Below, in pieces: positions 1-6,089 of a stretch of 6,869 nucleotides of DNA. Below the pieces are notes generated by a model. The model searched no databases and was not told the DNA's origin. It saw nothing but the letters and a program-made list of their open reading frames with translations. The stretch spans positions 1 through 6,869 of the forward strand of contig JAKBCP010000043.1 of NCBI GenBank assembly GCA_021807645.1. The letters run 5' to 3'. The position numbers were made by a program, and so were the translations under genes. Source of the DNA: a bacterium (GTDB taxonomy: Bacteria > Vulcanimicrobiota > Vulcanimicrobiia > Vulcanimicrobiales > Vulcanimicrobiaceae). Positions within the stretch are counted from its first letter, which is position 1. The number at the start of each line of letters is the position of its first letter.

Positions 1-867
1 AGCGTCGACCGCCGTTTGAACGCAGTGATTTTACGAGGAACACCGGCCGAGATAGCGCCGTACGAACGATTGATCCGCCTCGTCGACACGCCGCAACGCA
101 GCGTGCTCTTTCAAACGCAGATCGTCGAACTCACGCAGACCGGAGAGTACGATCTCGGGATCAACTACTCGCCGAACGGCCAACTCGCAACGGCAACGTT
201 TAACGCAGGCACCATCGCGGGTGCGGTGAGCGGAAACGGCAAACCGACCTCCGGAGTCGCGCTCTCCGCACAACTCCTCGCGCTTCAGCAGCAGGGCCAA
301 GCGAAGATTCTCGCGCAGCCGCGGATCCTCGCGCTCGACAACCGCATGGCGGCGATTCTCTCCGGGGAAGCCGTGCCGATCTTCACCACGGTGGTCGTTC
401 CATCGGGCGGCACGACGATCGTGCAGCAACAACTACAATACATCAACATCGGCGTCAGCCTCGAGATCTTGCCGCGCATCGCCGCTGACGGTGAAGTGAC
501 CGCCGATATTTTTTCGGAAGTATCGAGCATTCTCAGTTACGTGCAGACGGCGCCGCGCATCGCGGTGCGTCAAGAGCTCACCGCCGCGACCGTGAAGGAC
601 GGCCAGTCGGTTATCATCGGCGGACTCTTGCAAGATCAGGAGATCAAAACGTTGAGCAGGGTTCCCGGGCTCGGCGATATCCCGATTCTCGGCGCATTTT
701 TCCGCCAGGTCAGCAAGACGAGCCAGAAGACCAACCTCTACCTCGTCATCACGCCGCACGTCCTCTCGAAGAGCTTCCACACCTTCGATCAGCCGAAGCC
801 GACATCGCCGACGCCGTCGCCATCGGGAGCGCCGTCGCCGGCACCCACGCCAACTCCGACGCCGTAA
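1..867 (+). CDS. Secretin (type II secretion GspD / type IV pilus PilQ family), 5' end outside the window
   Basis: The reading frame is open from base 1, so the gene starts upstream and only the last 288 residues are seen. Visible residues 7-29 (NAVILRGTPAEIAPYERLIR onward) look like the end of a secretin_N / NolW repeat. The secretin barrel domain follows at about residues 35-255, with AQPRILALDN at 105-114, INIGVSLEILPRI at 148-160, the IIGGLLQDQE hairpin at 205-214, VPGLGDIPILGAFF at 221-234 and the closing strand LYLVITPHVL at 246-255. Such proteins form the multimeric gated channel in the outer membrane through which a pilus, a secreted protein or DNA passes. The last ~25 residues are a low-complexity Pro/Thr/Ser tail instead of a typical S-domain. 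Without the N-terminal domains and neighbours, GspD and PilQ cannot be separated. The family call is firm, the subtype is open. No terminator is visible before the next gene, 31 bases downstream. Confidence 0.93.
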   Translation, partial: SVDRRLNAVILRGTPAEIAPYERLIRLVDTPQRSVLFQTQIVELTQTGEYDLGINYSPNGQLATATFNAGTIAGAVSGNGKPTSGVALSAQLLALQQQGQAKILAQPRILALDNRMAAILSGEAVPIFTTVVVPSGGTTIVQQQLQYINIGVSLEILPRIAADGEVTADIFSEVSSILSYVQTAPRIAVRQELTAATVKDGQSVIIGGLLQDQEIKTLSRVPGLGDIPILGAFFRQVSKTSQKTNLYLVITPHVLSKSFHTFDQPKPTSPTPSPSGAPSPAPTPTPTP

Positions 868-898
868 TCGGTGGACCGAACAAACAAAATATATCGGA

Positions 899-1174
899 AT
901 GAAACATCGAGCTTGTTTCCTCACCCCGGCTACGATGCTCTTCAGTCTCGCTCCTTGCTCGGCTGATGCTGGGATTCTTTTGCATCGATTCGTCGTTTCG
1001 AACGAAACCGAGCATTGCTTGACGATGACCGTCCAGCAGCGCAACCAACCGAAGCTTGCGACCTTCGATCGCGTTCTTCCACATACGAGAGGCGTTATTG
1101 TCGATAGAAGCCCACGCGGCACTTCCGACTACGTCATCACGTCTTTTGGGTTGGGATTCCACGTATACCGATGA
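899..1174 (+). CDS. Small secreted protein, internally deleted paralog of the 2860-3246 protein
   Basis: This encodes 91 residues of unknown function. The N-terminus (MKHRACFLTPATMLFSLAPC then SADA) looks like a Sec signal peptide with cleavage near residue 24. A hand alignment with the 128-residue protein at 2860-3246 gives 41 of 64 identical residues over the first 64. LLHRFVV, HCLTMTVQQR and ATFDRVLP are all shared. Exactly 35 residues are then missing (residues 65-99 of the longer copy), after which similarity resumes at VDRSP / IDKSP. The gap removes the aromatic stretch and the second mature cysteine; Cys40 is left alone. No good Shine-Dalgarno is seen (TATCGGA touches the ATG), but the ATG aligns with that of the longer copy. 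C20 in the signal peptide sits after Pro and is Arg in the other copy, so a lipobox is unlikely. It could be a functional short form or a decaying duplicate. Confidence 0.72.
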   Translation: MKHRACFLTPATMLFSLAPCSADAGILLHRFVVSNETEHCLTMTVQQRNQPKLATFDRVLPHTRGVIVDRSPRGTSDYVITSFGLGFHVYR

Positions 1175-1195
1175 AGACGAATCACGTAAAGCCGC

Positions 1196-2485
1196 TTAGC
1201 GTAGCCGTCCGCGACCTTCACCTAACTCGTTAGAAGCCATCGGTGCAAGCATGTCGACGATGTGCTTACAAGCGGTTGCGATGGAATCATCACTACATTT
1301 TGCGGCGATTTTCATGCAGCGCTCGCGCATGGCTAGGTCGCCGCTAAGACGCTCGAGCGCTTTTATCACCTTCGGCAGGTGGTATTCCCTCGCCCGAATT
1401 TTCAGCGCGACGCCTAAGCGAACGGCACGATTCGCATTGTCGAACTGATCGTGCGCCATCGGACGGATCAATTGCGGGACACCGGCTTTCAGGGCCTGGC
1501 TCAAAGTACCGATGCCGCCGTGATGGACGAAGGCCGACACGCGCGGCAACAACCCGCTAAAGGGTGCATACGCGCAATGAATAACCCCGGAGGGGAGCGG
1601 GTCGGGAACCTGCTCGGGCGCGTGCGTGAGGAGGATGCCGCGGCGACCACTTCGCCGGCATGCTTCCGCCGAGACCGAGAAGAACGCGTGCGAGGCCGCG
1701 GTCGCAGTTCCTGCGGTAAAGGCAATCGGCGCTTCGCCCCGAGCAAGAAAGGCTTCCAACGCTGCAGGCAGAGCGTCAGAACTCCCATCGTACAAAGGGA
1801 ATCCCGTTAGCCGTAAATGGGGCAGCTCGTCTCGGTACGGCGGCGCGAACCATTCCGGAAATAGACCGACTAATGCGTCGGAATCGTGGATCCAACGCTT
1901 GAACGGCCGATCGACGGGCGGAAGTCCGAATGCAGCGCGTCGACGATTCAGCGCTGCACCGACGGTGGTGTCCAACAGCAACTTGTCGATCAAATACCAG
2001 GAAAGATTCTTGAACGTTTGCGCGACCGCATCTCGCACCGCGCCCGCACCGCTGCCGGGGGTACGCTCGGAACAGTTACGCAGGATGGCGGTAGGTTGGA
2101 GATGGACGGTTGCAGACGGAATACCGTTGATTTCCGCCACTGCACGGGCGCCGAAGGCTAACACGGAGTTCACGATGATGGTCTCGCCGGGAACGATGTC
2201 GGCTGCCATCGCGTCGAGAAACTCCCGCCCCGAGCGATCCACTAAATCGGCGATTACCTTCAGGCTTCGCAACGGATGATTGGTGTTGGGATTTTGTAGA
2301 ATTTCGAGATACTCTTCGCGCGTACCGCCGCCGTAAAAAGGAAGGCCGGCTTCTTCGGCGATCGATGCGAAGACGGTGTGTCCGTAAAAGCGAACCTCAT
2401 GCCCCGCTCGCTGGAACTCCCGGCCGAGAGCGATGAACGGCAGGATGTCCCCATGCGACCCACCGGCGGCGATCAGAACTCTCAT
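1196..2485 (-). CDS. GT1-family glycosyltransferase (RhlB / sterol-glucosyltransferase-like, YjiC group)
   Basis: This encodes 429 residues, full length for a two-domain GT-B enzyme. The N-terminal domain opens with MRVLIAAGGSHGDILPFIAL, the G-S-x-G-D-x-x-P loop of bacterial GT1 enzymes acting on lipids, sterols or macrolides. LFPEWFAPP at 208-216 and RLTGFPLYDG at 225-234 lead into the C-terminal nucleotide-sugar domain (AFTAGTATAAS at 255-265). The donor site is HHGGIGT at 321-327, followed by PQLIRPMAHDQFDNANR at 337-353, where Asp-Gln would hold the sugar. The pattern closely resembles rhamnosyltransferase RhlB, so a glycolipid or small hydrophobic acceptor is plausible. Donor and acceptor cannot be read from sequence. 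The enzyme should be cytoplasmic or membrane-associated; no signal peptide is seen. The ATG at 2485 is preceded by AAGGTG with an 8-base spacer. It is convergent with the 899-1174 gene (21 bases apart) and divergent from the 2860 gene, alone on its strand between two paralogs. Confidence 0.92.
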   Translation of the reverse strand: MRVLIAAGGSHGDILPFIALGREFQRAGHEVRFYGHTVFASIAEEAGLPFYGGGTREEYLEILQNPNTNHPLRSLKVIADLVDRSGREFLDAMAADIVPGETIIVNSVLAFGARAVAEINGIPSATVHLQPTAILRNCSERTPGSGAGAVRDAVAQTFKNLSWYLIDKLLLDTTVGAALNRRRAAFGLPPVDRPFKRWIHDSDALVGLFPEWFAPPYRDELPHLRLTGFPLYDGSSDALPAALEAFLARGEAPIAFTAGTATAASHAFFSVSAEACRRSGRRGILLTHAPEQVPDPLPSGVIHCAYAPFSGLLPRVSAFVHHGGIGTLSQALKAGVPQLIRPMAHDQFDNANRAVRLGVALKIRAREYHLPKVIKALERLSGDLAMRERCMKIAAKCSDDSIATACKHIVDMLAPMASNELGEGRGRLR

Positions 2486-2493
2486 CTACGAAG

Positions 2494-2499
2494 CACCTT
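2494..2499 (-). promoter_or_regulatory. Ribosome binding site of the glycosyltransferase gene
   Basis: On the minus strand AAGGTG lies 8 bases before the ATG at 2485, and supports that start. An ATG further upstream on the same strand (2500-2502) is in another frame and stops after six codons. Confidence 0.6.
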
Positions 2500-2549
2500 C
2501 ATGCGCGAGCCCTATTTCACCGTGATACTCGGGGACGCTTCCAAGAGTT

Positions 2550-2562
2550 CCGATACTATCGG
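2550..2562. promoter_or_regulatory. Perfect palindrome CCGATA-C-TATCGG, candidate operator
   Basis: Six-base arms are perfectly inverted around one central base, 65 bases upstream of the glycosyltransferase start codon. The core GATAC recurs at 2524-2528 and 2604-2608, and reversed as GTATC at 2565-2569. The clustering suggests a regulator binding area. No regulator is identified, and a chance palindrome of this size is possible. Confidence 0.3.
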
Positions 2563-2582
2563 TCGTATCCGTGGCTCGAATG

Positions 2583-2601
2583 GCGCCCCTCGCAAGGGCG
2601 C
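2583..2601. repeat. GC-rich inverted repeat (hairpin) in the divergent region
   Basis: GCGCCC (2583-2588) and GGGCGC (2596-2601) form a 6-bp stem with a 7-base loop. There is no immediate T run: CTTTCTCCC begins nine bases later. It is therefore not a clear terminator, and could be a leader hairpin of the plus-strand transcript. Confidence 0.3.
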
Positions 2602-2859
2602 TCGATACCGCTTTCTCCCTCCTTTTCCCGGCTCACTCGTCGAAATCGGCTGTGGGCACGGGTTCAAGAACGGCCGGGCAAAGGACTCGTCGTTCCCGAG
2701 CTCAGTGGGCCATTGCCGCTCTGAAGCGAGCAGGCTGCATGGCTTGAAGGTCGGCCGCCAAGAGCAATGGTGATAAGCGATGCACCTGATGCCATAACGC
2801 GCGCATTGGTGTTCCTTCGAGCAATAGGGGCCAGCGCCGACCGTGAGAAATATCGCGGC

Positions 2860-3246
2860 ATGAAACATGTGGTTCGCTTTCTGTTCCTTACTGCGATGCT
2901 TTCCACGCTCGTCCCTCGCTCGGCCGATGCGGCGCTTCTTCTGCATCGATTCGTGGTCTGGAACGACACCGCGCATTGCTTGACGATGACCGTCCAACAG
3001 CGCGACCAAAAGAGGCCGGCAACCTTCGATCGCGTTCTTCCGCAAAGGAGCTTCGATCAGACGGTGCATTTCGATCGTACCGTTCACGACTGGTTCCTTG
3101 AATGGACGATTTGGAAGTGCGACGCGAGCGGTATGCTGAAGTCGCCGATTTCTTCCGGATTCGTGATCGATAAGAGCCCATACAGCATCTCCGACTTCGT
3201 CGTCACCGCGAAGGGAACGACGTTCGAGATGGCAAGGAGAAACTAG
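2860..3246 (+). CDS. Small secreted two-cysteine protein, full-length paralog
   Basis: This encodes 128 residues; I do not recognise the family. Residues 1-24 (MKHVVRFLFLTAMLSTLVPR then SADA) form a Sec signal peptide with probable cleavage after SADA. The mature part (~104 residues) alternates short hydrophobic and polar segments as in a small beta-sandwich. It is rich in aromatics in the middle (DWFLEWTIWKC at 77-87) and has only two cysteines, Cys40 and Cys87, which could form a disulphide in the periplasm or outside the cell. The ATG at 2860 is chosen because it starts the signal peptide and aligns with the ATG of the paralog at 899. The frame is open back to 2767, but that extension would bury the signal peptide. 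No clear Shine-Dalgarno is seen. The bases just before the ATG (AAATATCGCGG) resemble those before the paralog, so the duplication included the leader. The next gene, 115 bases on, encodes another small secreted two-cysteine protein. Confidence 0.78.
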   Translation: MKHVVRFLFLTAMLSTLVPRSADAALLLHRFVVWNDTAHCLTMTVQQRDQKRPATFDRVLPQRSFDQTVHFDRTVHDWFLEWTIWKCDASGMLKSPISSGFVIDKSPYSISDFVVTAKGTTFEMARRN

Positions 3247-3348
3247 TGCATTGCTCCCTCTTCGCGCCTCGCCCCGCCGAAAAATCCCTCGTCGGATCAT
3301 GTCGCGCGACTTACGGCTCGGGACACTAGCGCACCTCGCCGGAAAGGT

Positions 3349-3353
3349 AAGGA
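3349..3353 (+). promoter_or_regulatory. Ribosome binding site deciding the GTG start at 3362
   Basis: AAGGA lies 8 bases before GTG at 3362. The alternative in-frame ATG at 3299 has no comparable site and would place 21 charged or polar residues ahead of the signal peptide. Confidence 0.6.
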
Positions 3354-3361
3354 TTACATTC

Positions 3362-3769
3362 GTGAAACAACACTATTTGTCGACGTTCGTCGCAAGCGTA
3401 TTGCTAGCGACGATGGGCGCGACCGCAATCGCCGCACCCAGAATTCCAATCGAGAATCACAACACGGTTTGCGTTACGTTCGAACTCACGCTTTTATCGA
3501 CCGCCGAGAAGCCGCGCATCGGCGACCGGATACCGCGTTCCTATTCGGTGCCGCCGCGAAGCTCGCGGACGTGGGATTTCGTACCTGGTTCCTATCAAGC
3601 GCGGGTTTACGCCCACGCCACGGCGAGCTGTTCGAGCCCGCGAACGAAGATGGTCGGAGACATGAATCCGAATGTCCCCAATCAGGAGATTCCCTACGTA
3701 CTGCTGTTTACCGAGAGCGGGCATGTCGCGATGCGTTTCCCAAACGGGTCCGTCGTCGTTTGGCCGTGA
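3362..3769 (+). CDS. Small secreted two-cysteine protein of unknown function
   Basis: This encodes 135 residues from a GTG start with a good ribosome site. MKQHYLSTFVASVLLATMGA followed by TAIAAP is a clear Sec signal peptide, with cleavage expected near residue 24 or 25 (AIA/AP). The mature part has two cysteines, Cys37 and Cys90. It begins IPIENHNTVCVTFELTLL, continues through a proline/arginine segment (RIPRSYSVPPRSSRTWDFVP, 56-75), and ends in two likely beta strands (YVLLFTESG, HVAMRFPNG). The order of elements resembles the upstream protein at 2860-3246: N-[D/H]-x-T/N-x-x-C-[LV]-T near the mature start, a D-R-[VI]-[LP]-P stretch, a mid-chain aromatic run before the second Cys, then C-terminal strands. 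This suggests remote common ancestry, but identity is too low to be sure. It may be cotranscribed with the gene at 2860. It runs convergently into the membrane protein gene; the 115-base gap shows no clear terminator. Confidence 0.78.
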   Translation: MKQHYLSTFVASVLLATMGATAIAAPRIPIENHNTVCVTFELTLLSTAEKPRIGDRIPRSYSVPPRSSRTWDFVPGSYQARVYAHATASCSSPRTKMVGDMNPNVPNQEIPYVLLFTESGHVAMRFPNGSVVVWP

Positions 3770-3884
3770 TCGCTCCCGAGCGTTCGTCGATACGGGTGCA
3801 AGCGGCGACGTGCTCGGCGTTCGCGCTCGCAAGCAAGGGCACGAGCTCGACGAGCGGAGCCAGTGCGCGTTGGCCCTCGGCCTG
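3770..3884. other. Convergent gap without visible terminator
   Basis: 115 bases lie between the stop of the secreted protein and the stop of the membrane protein on the other strand. I see no strong stem with a T run in either direction and no small gene with a ribosome site. Confidence 0.4.
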
Positions 3885-5636
3885 TTAAGCGCGAACCAAT
3901 GAGCTTTCGAGCGCAGCAGCGTGTTCGCGCCAACGGCGCGCTTCCACCATCACGTAGCTGCTGCCGGCCGCACGGCACAGCCGCGCAAGCAATGTTACCT
4001 CTTCGGGGTCGGGAAGCGCACCGTCGCGGCGGTTGCCGAAGAGCGCAAAGCCGATGAGTTCGTGCTGCGAGACGATTGGAATCGCGAGCGCGGGGCGTGC
4101 ATCCCCGCGCGGGAAGCGATCGTCCTCAATCGCAACGTCATCGAGAACGATCGGGCGTTCGAGCGATCGGAGCGTGCTCACCAAGAGTGAGTCCGCGCTC
4201 ACCTCGGGCGCATCAAGGTCGGACCACCCCGTCGCCGCAGCTCGCACAAAGGGCTCGTTCTCGGCCGAGCGGCGAAACACCGCAGCCGAGTGTAAATCGA
4301 GAATCCGCGGCGCTTCAAACGCGACAGCAAGGTCAACGAGGTCGATGCTGGAGGCAAACTCGAGCGCGCCGATTCGATACTCGATCCGTTTTTCGGCAAG
4401 ATGACGCGCGTGGAAGACGATGCGGTCGATGAGCCGCTCGGTTCGCCCGTGCAGCCAGTTCAACGTCACGCCAAAACCGATCGTCATTAGTGCTTCAACG
4501 GCGAGCGCCACGCGCTGTTCGCTGAGCAAGCGTGTCGTAAGCCAGTCGATCAGACTGACGACGACCACCACGAGTGCGGTCATCACGCCGTACACCATCG
4601 TCCGATTGATCGCGAAACCGATATCGAGCACGCGGTGGCGCAGGATCGCGTACCCCAACGCAAGCGGCAGGGCGACTTGCAGCACCAGTGCGGCGTCCAC
4701 GATGAACCTGGAACCTTGACCCCCGAGGAACAGGGAACCGTCGGCAAGATCGAAGACGGTGTAGGCCGCGGCCGTCACGATGAATCCGGCCAGCACCCAT
4801 GCGACCCGGCGGCGCTGCTCCCCGGCCGTACGGCGATAGGCGATTGCAGTGAAGACGACGACAACGACAAACGCCATATACGTCGAGGATGTGTCGAACG
4901 CGGACCACGTACGGTACAGCAGAGGCTCGTAGATGGCCTCGATGGTAAAGGCGATGGCAGCAATGAGCAACATGGTGTCCGCTACGCGCGCCGTCGTGCG
5001 CTCTTGCGGTGATTGCGGCGGTTCGGGAAACCGGACGATAAACGGCGCCAGTGCCCAGAGCGGCAAAGAAGCAATAACAACACTGCAGAGAACGCCGATC
5101 GCTCCGAAGAAGAAATCCGGCAGCCCGCTGAAGAGGACGATGACGAGAAAACTCTGTGGAGCCCCTGCTGCGTACAGAACCAGCGCCGCAGTCGCAAGCG
5201 AGGGACGTCTCCATACGACGAGCGCGATGATGAGCAGTGAAATCGTGGAAGCCGTGAGCGTCGAGGCGATGAAATCGTTAAACCGCAAGACGGAGCGCGG
5301 CATTGCCACTGCGTGAATCGTGATCGTTCTCGCCGCACCGGCGCGCATTAGCAGGAGCGTAAGCGGCGTACCGACAGGTGATGAATCGATTTGCAAACGG
5401 TAGCGATCCGCGAGCGAGAGCGCGCCCAGGTCGACGACGTCGCCGGGACGCACCCCTAGGCGTGAAGCCTCGGACCACGGTGCTACACTGACGACGCGTG
5501 CGTTCGCGCCGTCAGGTACGAGCCCGATGCCAAACCTCATTCGTTCGACGGGCGCAAAGAACGACGCAACCGTAAGGGCAAGTATCGCAAGCGTTATAGC
5601 GGCGAGCAGATAACCGGCCGCAGGGCGATTCATCAA
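3885..5636 (-). CDS. PDZ / multi-transmembrane / GAF-like sensor protein without an output domain
   Basis: This encodes 583 residues from TTG at 5636, or 582 from the ATG at 5633; numbering here is from the ATG. Residues 8-27 form one membrane helix. Residues 34-107 resemble a PDZ domain (ARVVSVAPWSEASRLGVRPG then DVVDLG), likely extracytoplasmic. About nine or ten more helices follow (roughly 123-141, 145-180, 181-201, 218-237, 252-268, 278-296, 312-332, 345-363, 377-394). LRHRVLDIGFAINRTMVYGV (331-350) and RTERLIDRIVFHAR (397-410) are typical of the membrane-to-cytoplasm junction of multi-TM sensor histidine kinases. The C-terminal part (about 415-565) reads as a GAF-like domain (ALAIPIVSQHELIGFALFGN at 515-534). 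The protein then ends: no DHp helix, HATPase, GGDEF or PP2C domain is present. It probably senses an envelope or redox signal and passes it to a partner protein. It is divergent from the ArsR operon. Confidence 0.85.
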   Translation of the reverse strand: MMNRPAAGYLLAAITLAILALTVASFFAPVERMRFGIGLVPDGANARVVSVAPWSEASRLGVRPGDVVDLGALSLADRYRLQIDSSPVGTPLTLLLMRAGAARTITIHAVAMPRSVLRFNDFIASTLTASTISLLIIALVVWRRPSLATAALVLYAAGAPQSFLVIVLFSGLPDFFFGAIGVLCSVVIASLPLWALAPFIVRFPEPPQSPQERTTARVADTMLLIAAIAFTIEAIYEPLLYRTWSAFDTSSTYMAFVVVVVFTAIAYRRTAGEQRRRVAWVLAGFIVTAAAYTVFDLADGSLFLGGQGSRFIVDAALVLQVALPLALGYAILRHRVLDIGFAINRTMVYGVMTALVVVVVSLIDWLTTRLLSEQRVALAVEALMTIGFGVTLNWLHGRTERLIDRIVFHARHLAEKRIEYRIGALEFASSIDLVDLAVAFEAPRILDLHSAAVFRRSAENEPFVRAAATGWSDLDAPEVSADSLLVSTLRSLERPIVLDDVAIEDDRFPRGDARPALAIPIVSQHELIGFALFGNRRDGALPDPEEVTLLARLCRAAGSSYVMVEARRWREHAAALESSLVRA

Positions 5637-5646
5637 AGCGAAGACC

Positions 5647-5653
5647 CTCCTTG
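5647..5653 (-). promoter_or_regulatory. Strong ribosome binding site for the PDZ/GAF membrane protein
   Basis: On the minus strand AAGGAGG lies 10 bases before TTG (5636) and 13 bases before the adjacent ATG (5633). Spacing favours the TTG and codon preference favours the ATG. The two proteins differ by one residue. Confidence 0.6.
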
Positions 5654-5703
5654 TGGATTGCTTCGATTGCCCCTAGTCTCGGCCTGCCCATCGCTCGAGC
5701 CTC

Positions 5704-5732
5704 TTGACGGCGCCGCCGAAATCCACTACCAT
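5704..5732 (+). promoter_or_regulatory. Sigma-70-type promoter of the arsR-AHSA1 operon
   Basis: TTGACG (5704-5709, 5 of 6 to consensus) and TACCAT (5727-5732, 4 of 6) are separated by exactly 17 bases. Transcription starting about 7 bases after the -10 box would begin at or next to the GTG at 5739, giving a leaderless message. Confidence 0.6.
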
Positions 5733-5742
5733 TTGGTTGTGG
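5723..5742. promoter_or_regulatory. Inverted repeat over the -10 box and start codon, candidate ArsR operator
   Basis: CCACTACC (5723-5730) and GGTTGTGG (5735-5742) are inverted with 7 of 8 matches around a 4-base ATTT centre; the core ACCA-TT-TGGT is symmetric. The repeat covers the -10 box and the first codon of the repressor gene. This is where an autoregulating ArsR-family dimer would be expected to block RNA polymerase. Confidence 0.55.
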
Positions 5743-6089
5743 ATCAACTGAACGTGACCTTCACCGCTCTTTCCGATGGTACGCGACGGGCGATGATTCA
5801 CCGGCTTTCCCGCGGCCCGGCAACCGTGCACGAGCTATCGGAGCCGTTCGACCTCTCGCAGCAGATGATCTCGAAGCATATCGCGTTCTTGGTTCGCGCT
5901 AAGCTCGTCGTCAAAGAAAAACGCGGACGCGAAAGCGTGTGCGCCCTGCGGCCCGAGTCGCTCAAAACGGTGAGCGATTGGGCAATTCGGTATCGCCAAC
6001 TTTGGGAAGAGCGTTTCGATAGGCTCGATGCGGTCGTTCACCGCATGAAAGAAACGGAGGCAGAACATGGCAAAAGACACCGCAAGTGA
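5739..6089 (+). CDS. ArsR/SmtB-type (SdpR-like) winged-helix repressor
   Basis: This encodes 116 residues from GTG at 5739, starting MDQLNVTFTALSDGTRRAMI. That is the classic F-x-A-L-[SA]-D-x-T-R-R opening of the ArsR group that accompanies AHSA1 proteins. The winged helix spans about residues 8-70: TVHELSEPFDLSQQMISKHI (29-48) is the helix-turn-helix, LVRAKLVVKEKRGRE (51-65) leads into the wing, and the tail DWAIRYRQLWEERFDRLD (80-97) is a dimerisation helix. The metal site ELCVCDL of ArsR/SmtB is absent and Cys68 is the only cysteine, so metal sensing is unlikely. The frame stays open upstream to 5658, but the family alignment starts here and the promoter places the transcript start at this GTG. 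There is no Shine-Dalgarno, consistent with leaderless translation. Its 3' end overlaps the AHSA1 gene by 23 bases. It likely represses its own operon. Confidence 0.88.
   Translation: MDQLNVTFTALSDGTRRAMIHRLSRGPATVHELSEPFDLSQQMISKHIAFLVRAKLVVKEKRGRESVCALRPESLKTVSDWAIRYRQLWEERFDRLDAVVHRMKETEAEHGKRHRK
6056..6060 (+). promoter_or_regulatory. Ribosome binding site of the AHSA1 gene inside the arsR 3' end
   Basis: GGAGG lies 6 bases before the ATG at 6067, within the last codons of the repressor gene. The second gene can therefore be translated efficiently on the same message, although the first lacks a leader. Confidence 0.7.

Larger units (their letters stand above)
2486..2859. other. 374-base gene-free divergent region between glycosyltransferase and secreted-protein gene
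   Basis: No convincing gene is seen here. One plus-strand frame stays open to 2773 but has no ribosome site and no family resemblance beyond one short motif. The stretch must hold the promoters for the minus-strand glycosyltransferase and the plus-strand gene at 2860. It contains a perfect 13-base palindrome (2550-2562), further GATAC/GTATC motifs around it, and a GC-rich hairpin (2583-2601). No confident -35/-10 pair was found by eye on either strand. Confidence 0.5.

Noticed and set aside
899..961. Lipoprotein signal at Cys20 of the short paralog (LAPC)
   Set aside because: Proline directly before the cysteine is unusual for a lipobox, the longer paralog has arginine there, and a normal SADA cleavage site follows.
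433..1122. Minus-strand open frame (229 codons) under the secretin gene
   Set aside because: The translation contains long RR/RRRR runs typical of antisense frames in GC-rich genes. The plus strand carries a clear secretin.
1626..2279. Plus-strand open frame (217 codons) opposite the glycosyltransferase
   Set aside because: It is antisense to the well-conserved HHGGIGT and G-S-x-G-D motifs and has no recognisable domain of its own.
2501..2773. Plus-strand open frame with LVEIGCGHGF, like motif I of SAM-dependent methyltransferases
   Set aside because: No ribosome site, only ~90 residues, and no further methyltransferase motifs before or after. The rest of the translation looks like random GC-rich sequence. 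A remnant of a methyltransferase cannot be ruled out, but one short motif is not enough.
2512..3300. Long minus-strand open frame (262 codons) opposite the secreted-protein gene
   Set aside because: Arginine/serine-rich translation with no family resemblance. It is the shadow of the plus-strand gene, whose signal peptide and paralog support it.
4495..5214. Second minus-strand frame (239 codons) within the membrane-protein gene
   Set aside because: Same strand but a different frame. Its Arg/Cys-rich translation lacks the transmembrane pattern, whereas the main frame shows PDZ, membrane helices and GAF without a break.
5658..5738. Longer start for the ArsR protein (TTG-type start at 5658)
   Set aside because: The extra 27 residues do not fit the ArsR family opening and would overlap the promoter and operator. 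The GTG at 5739 matches the family start and the predicted transcript start.
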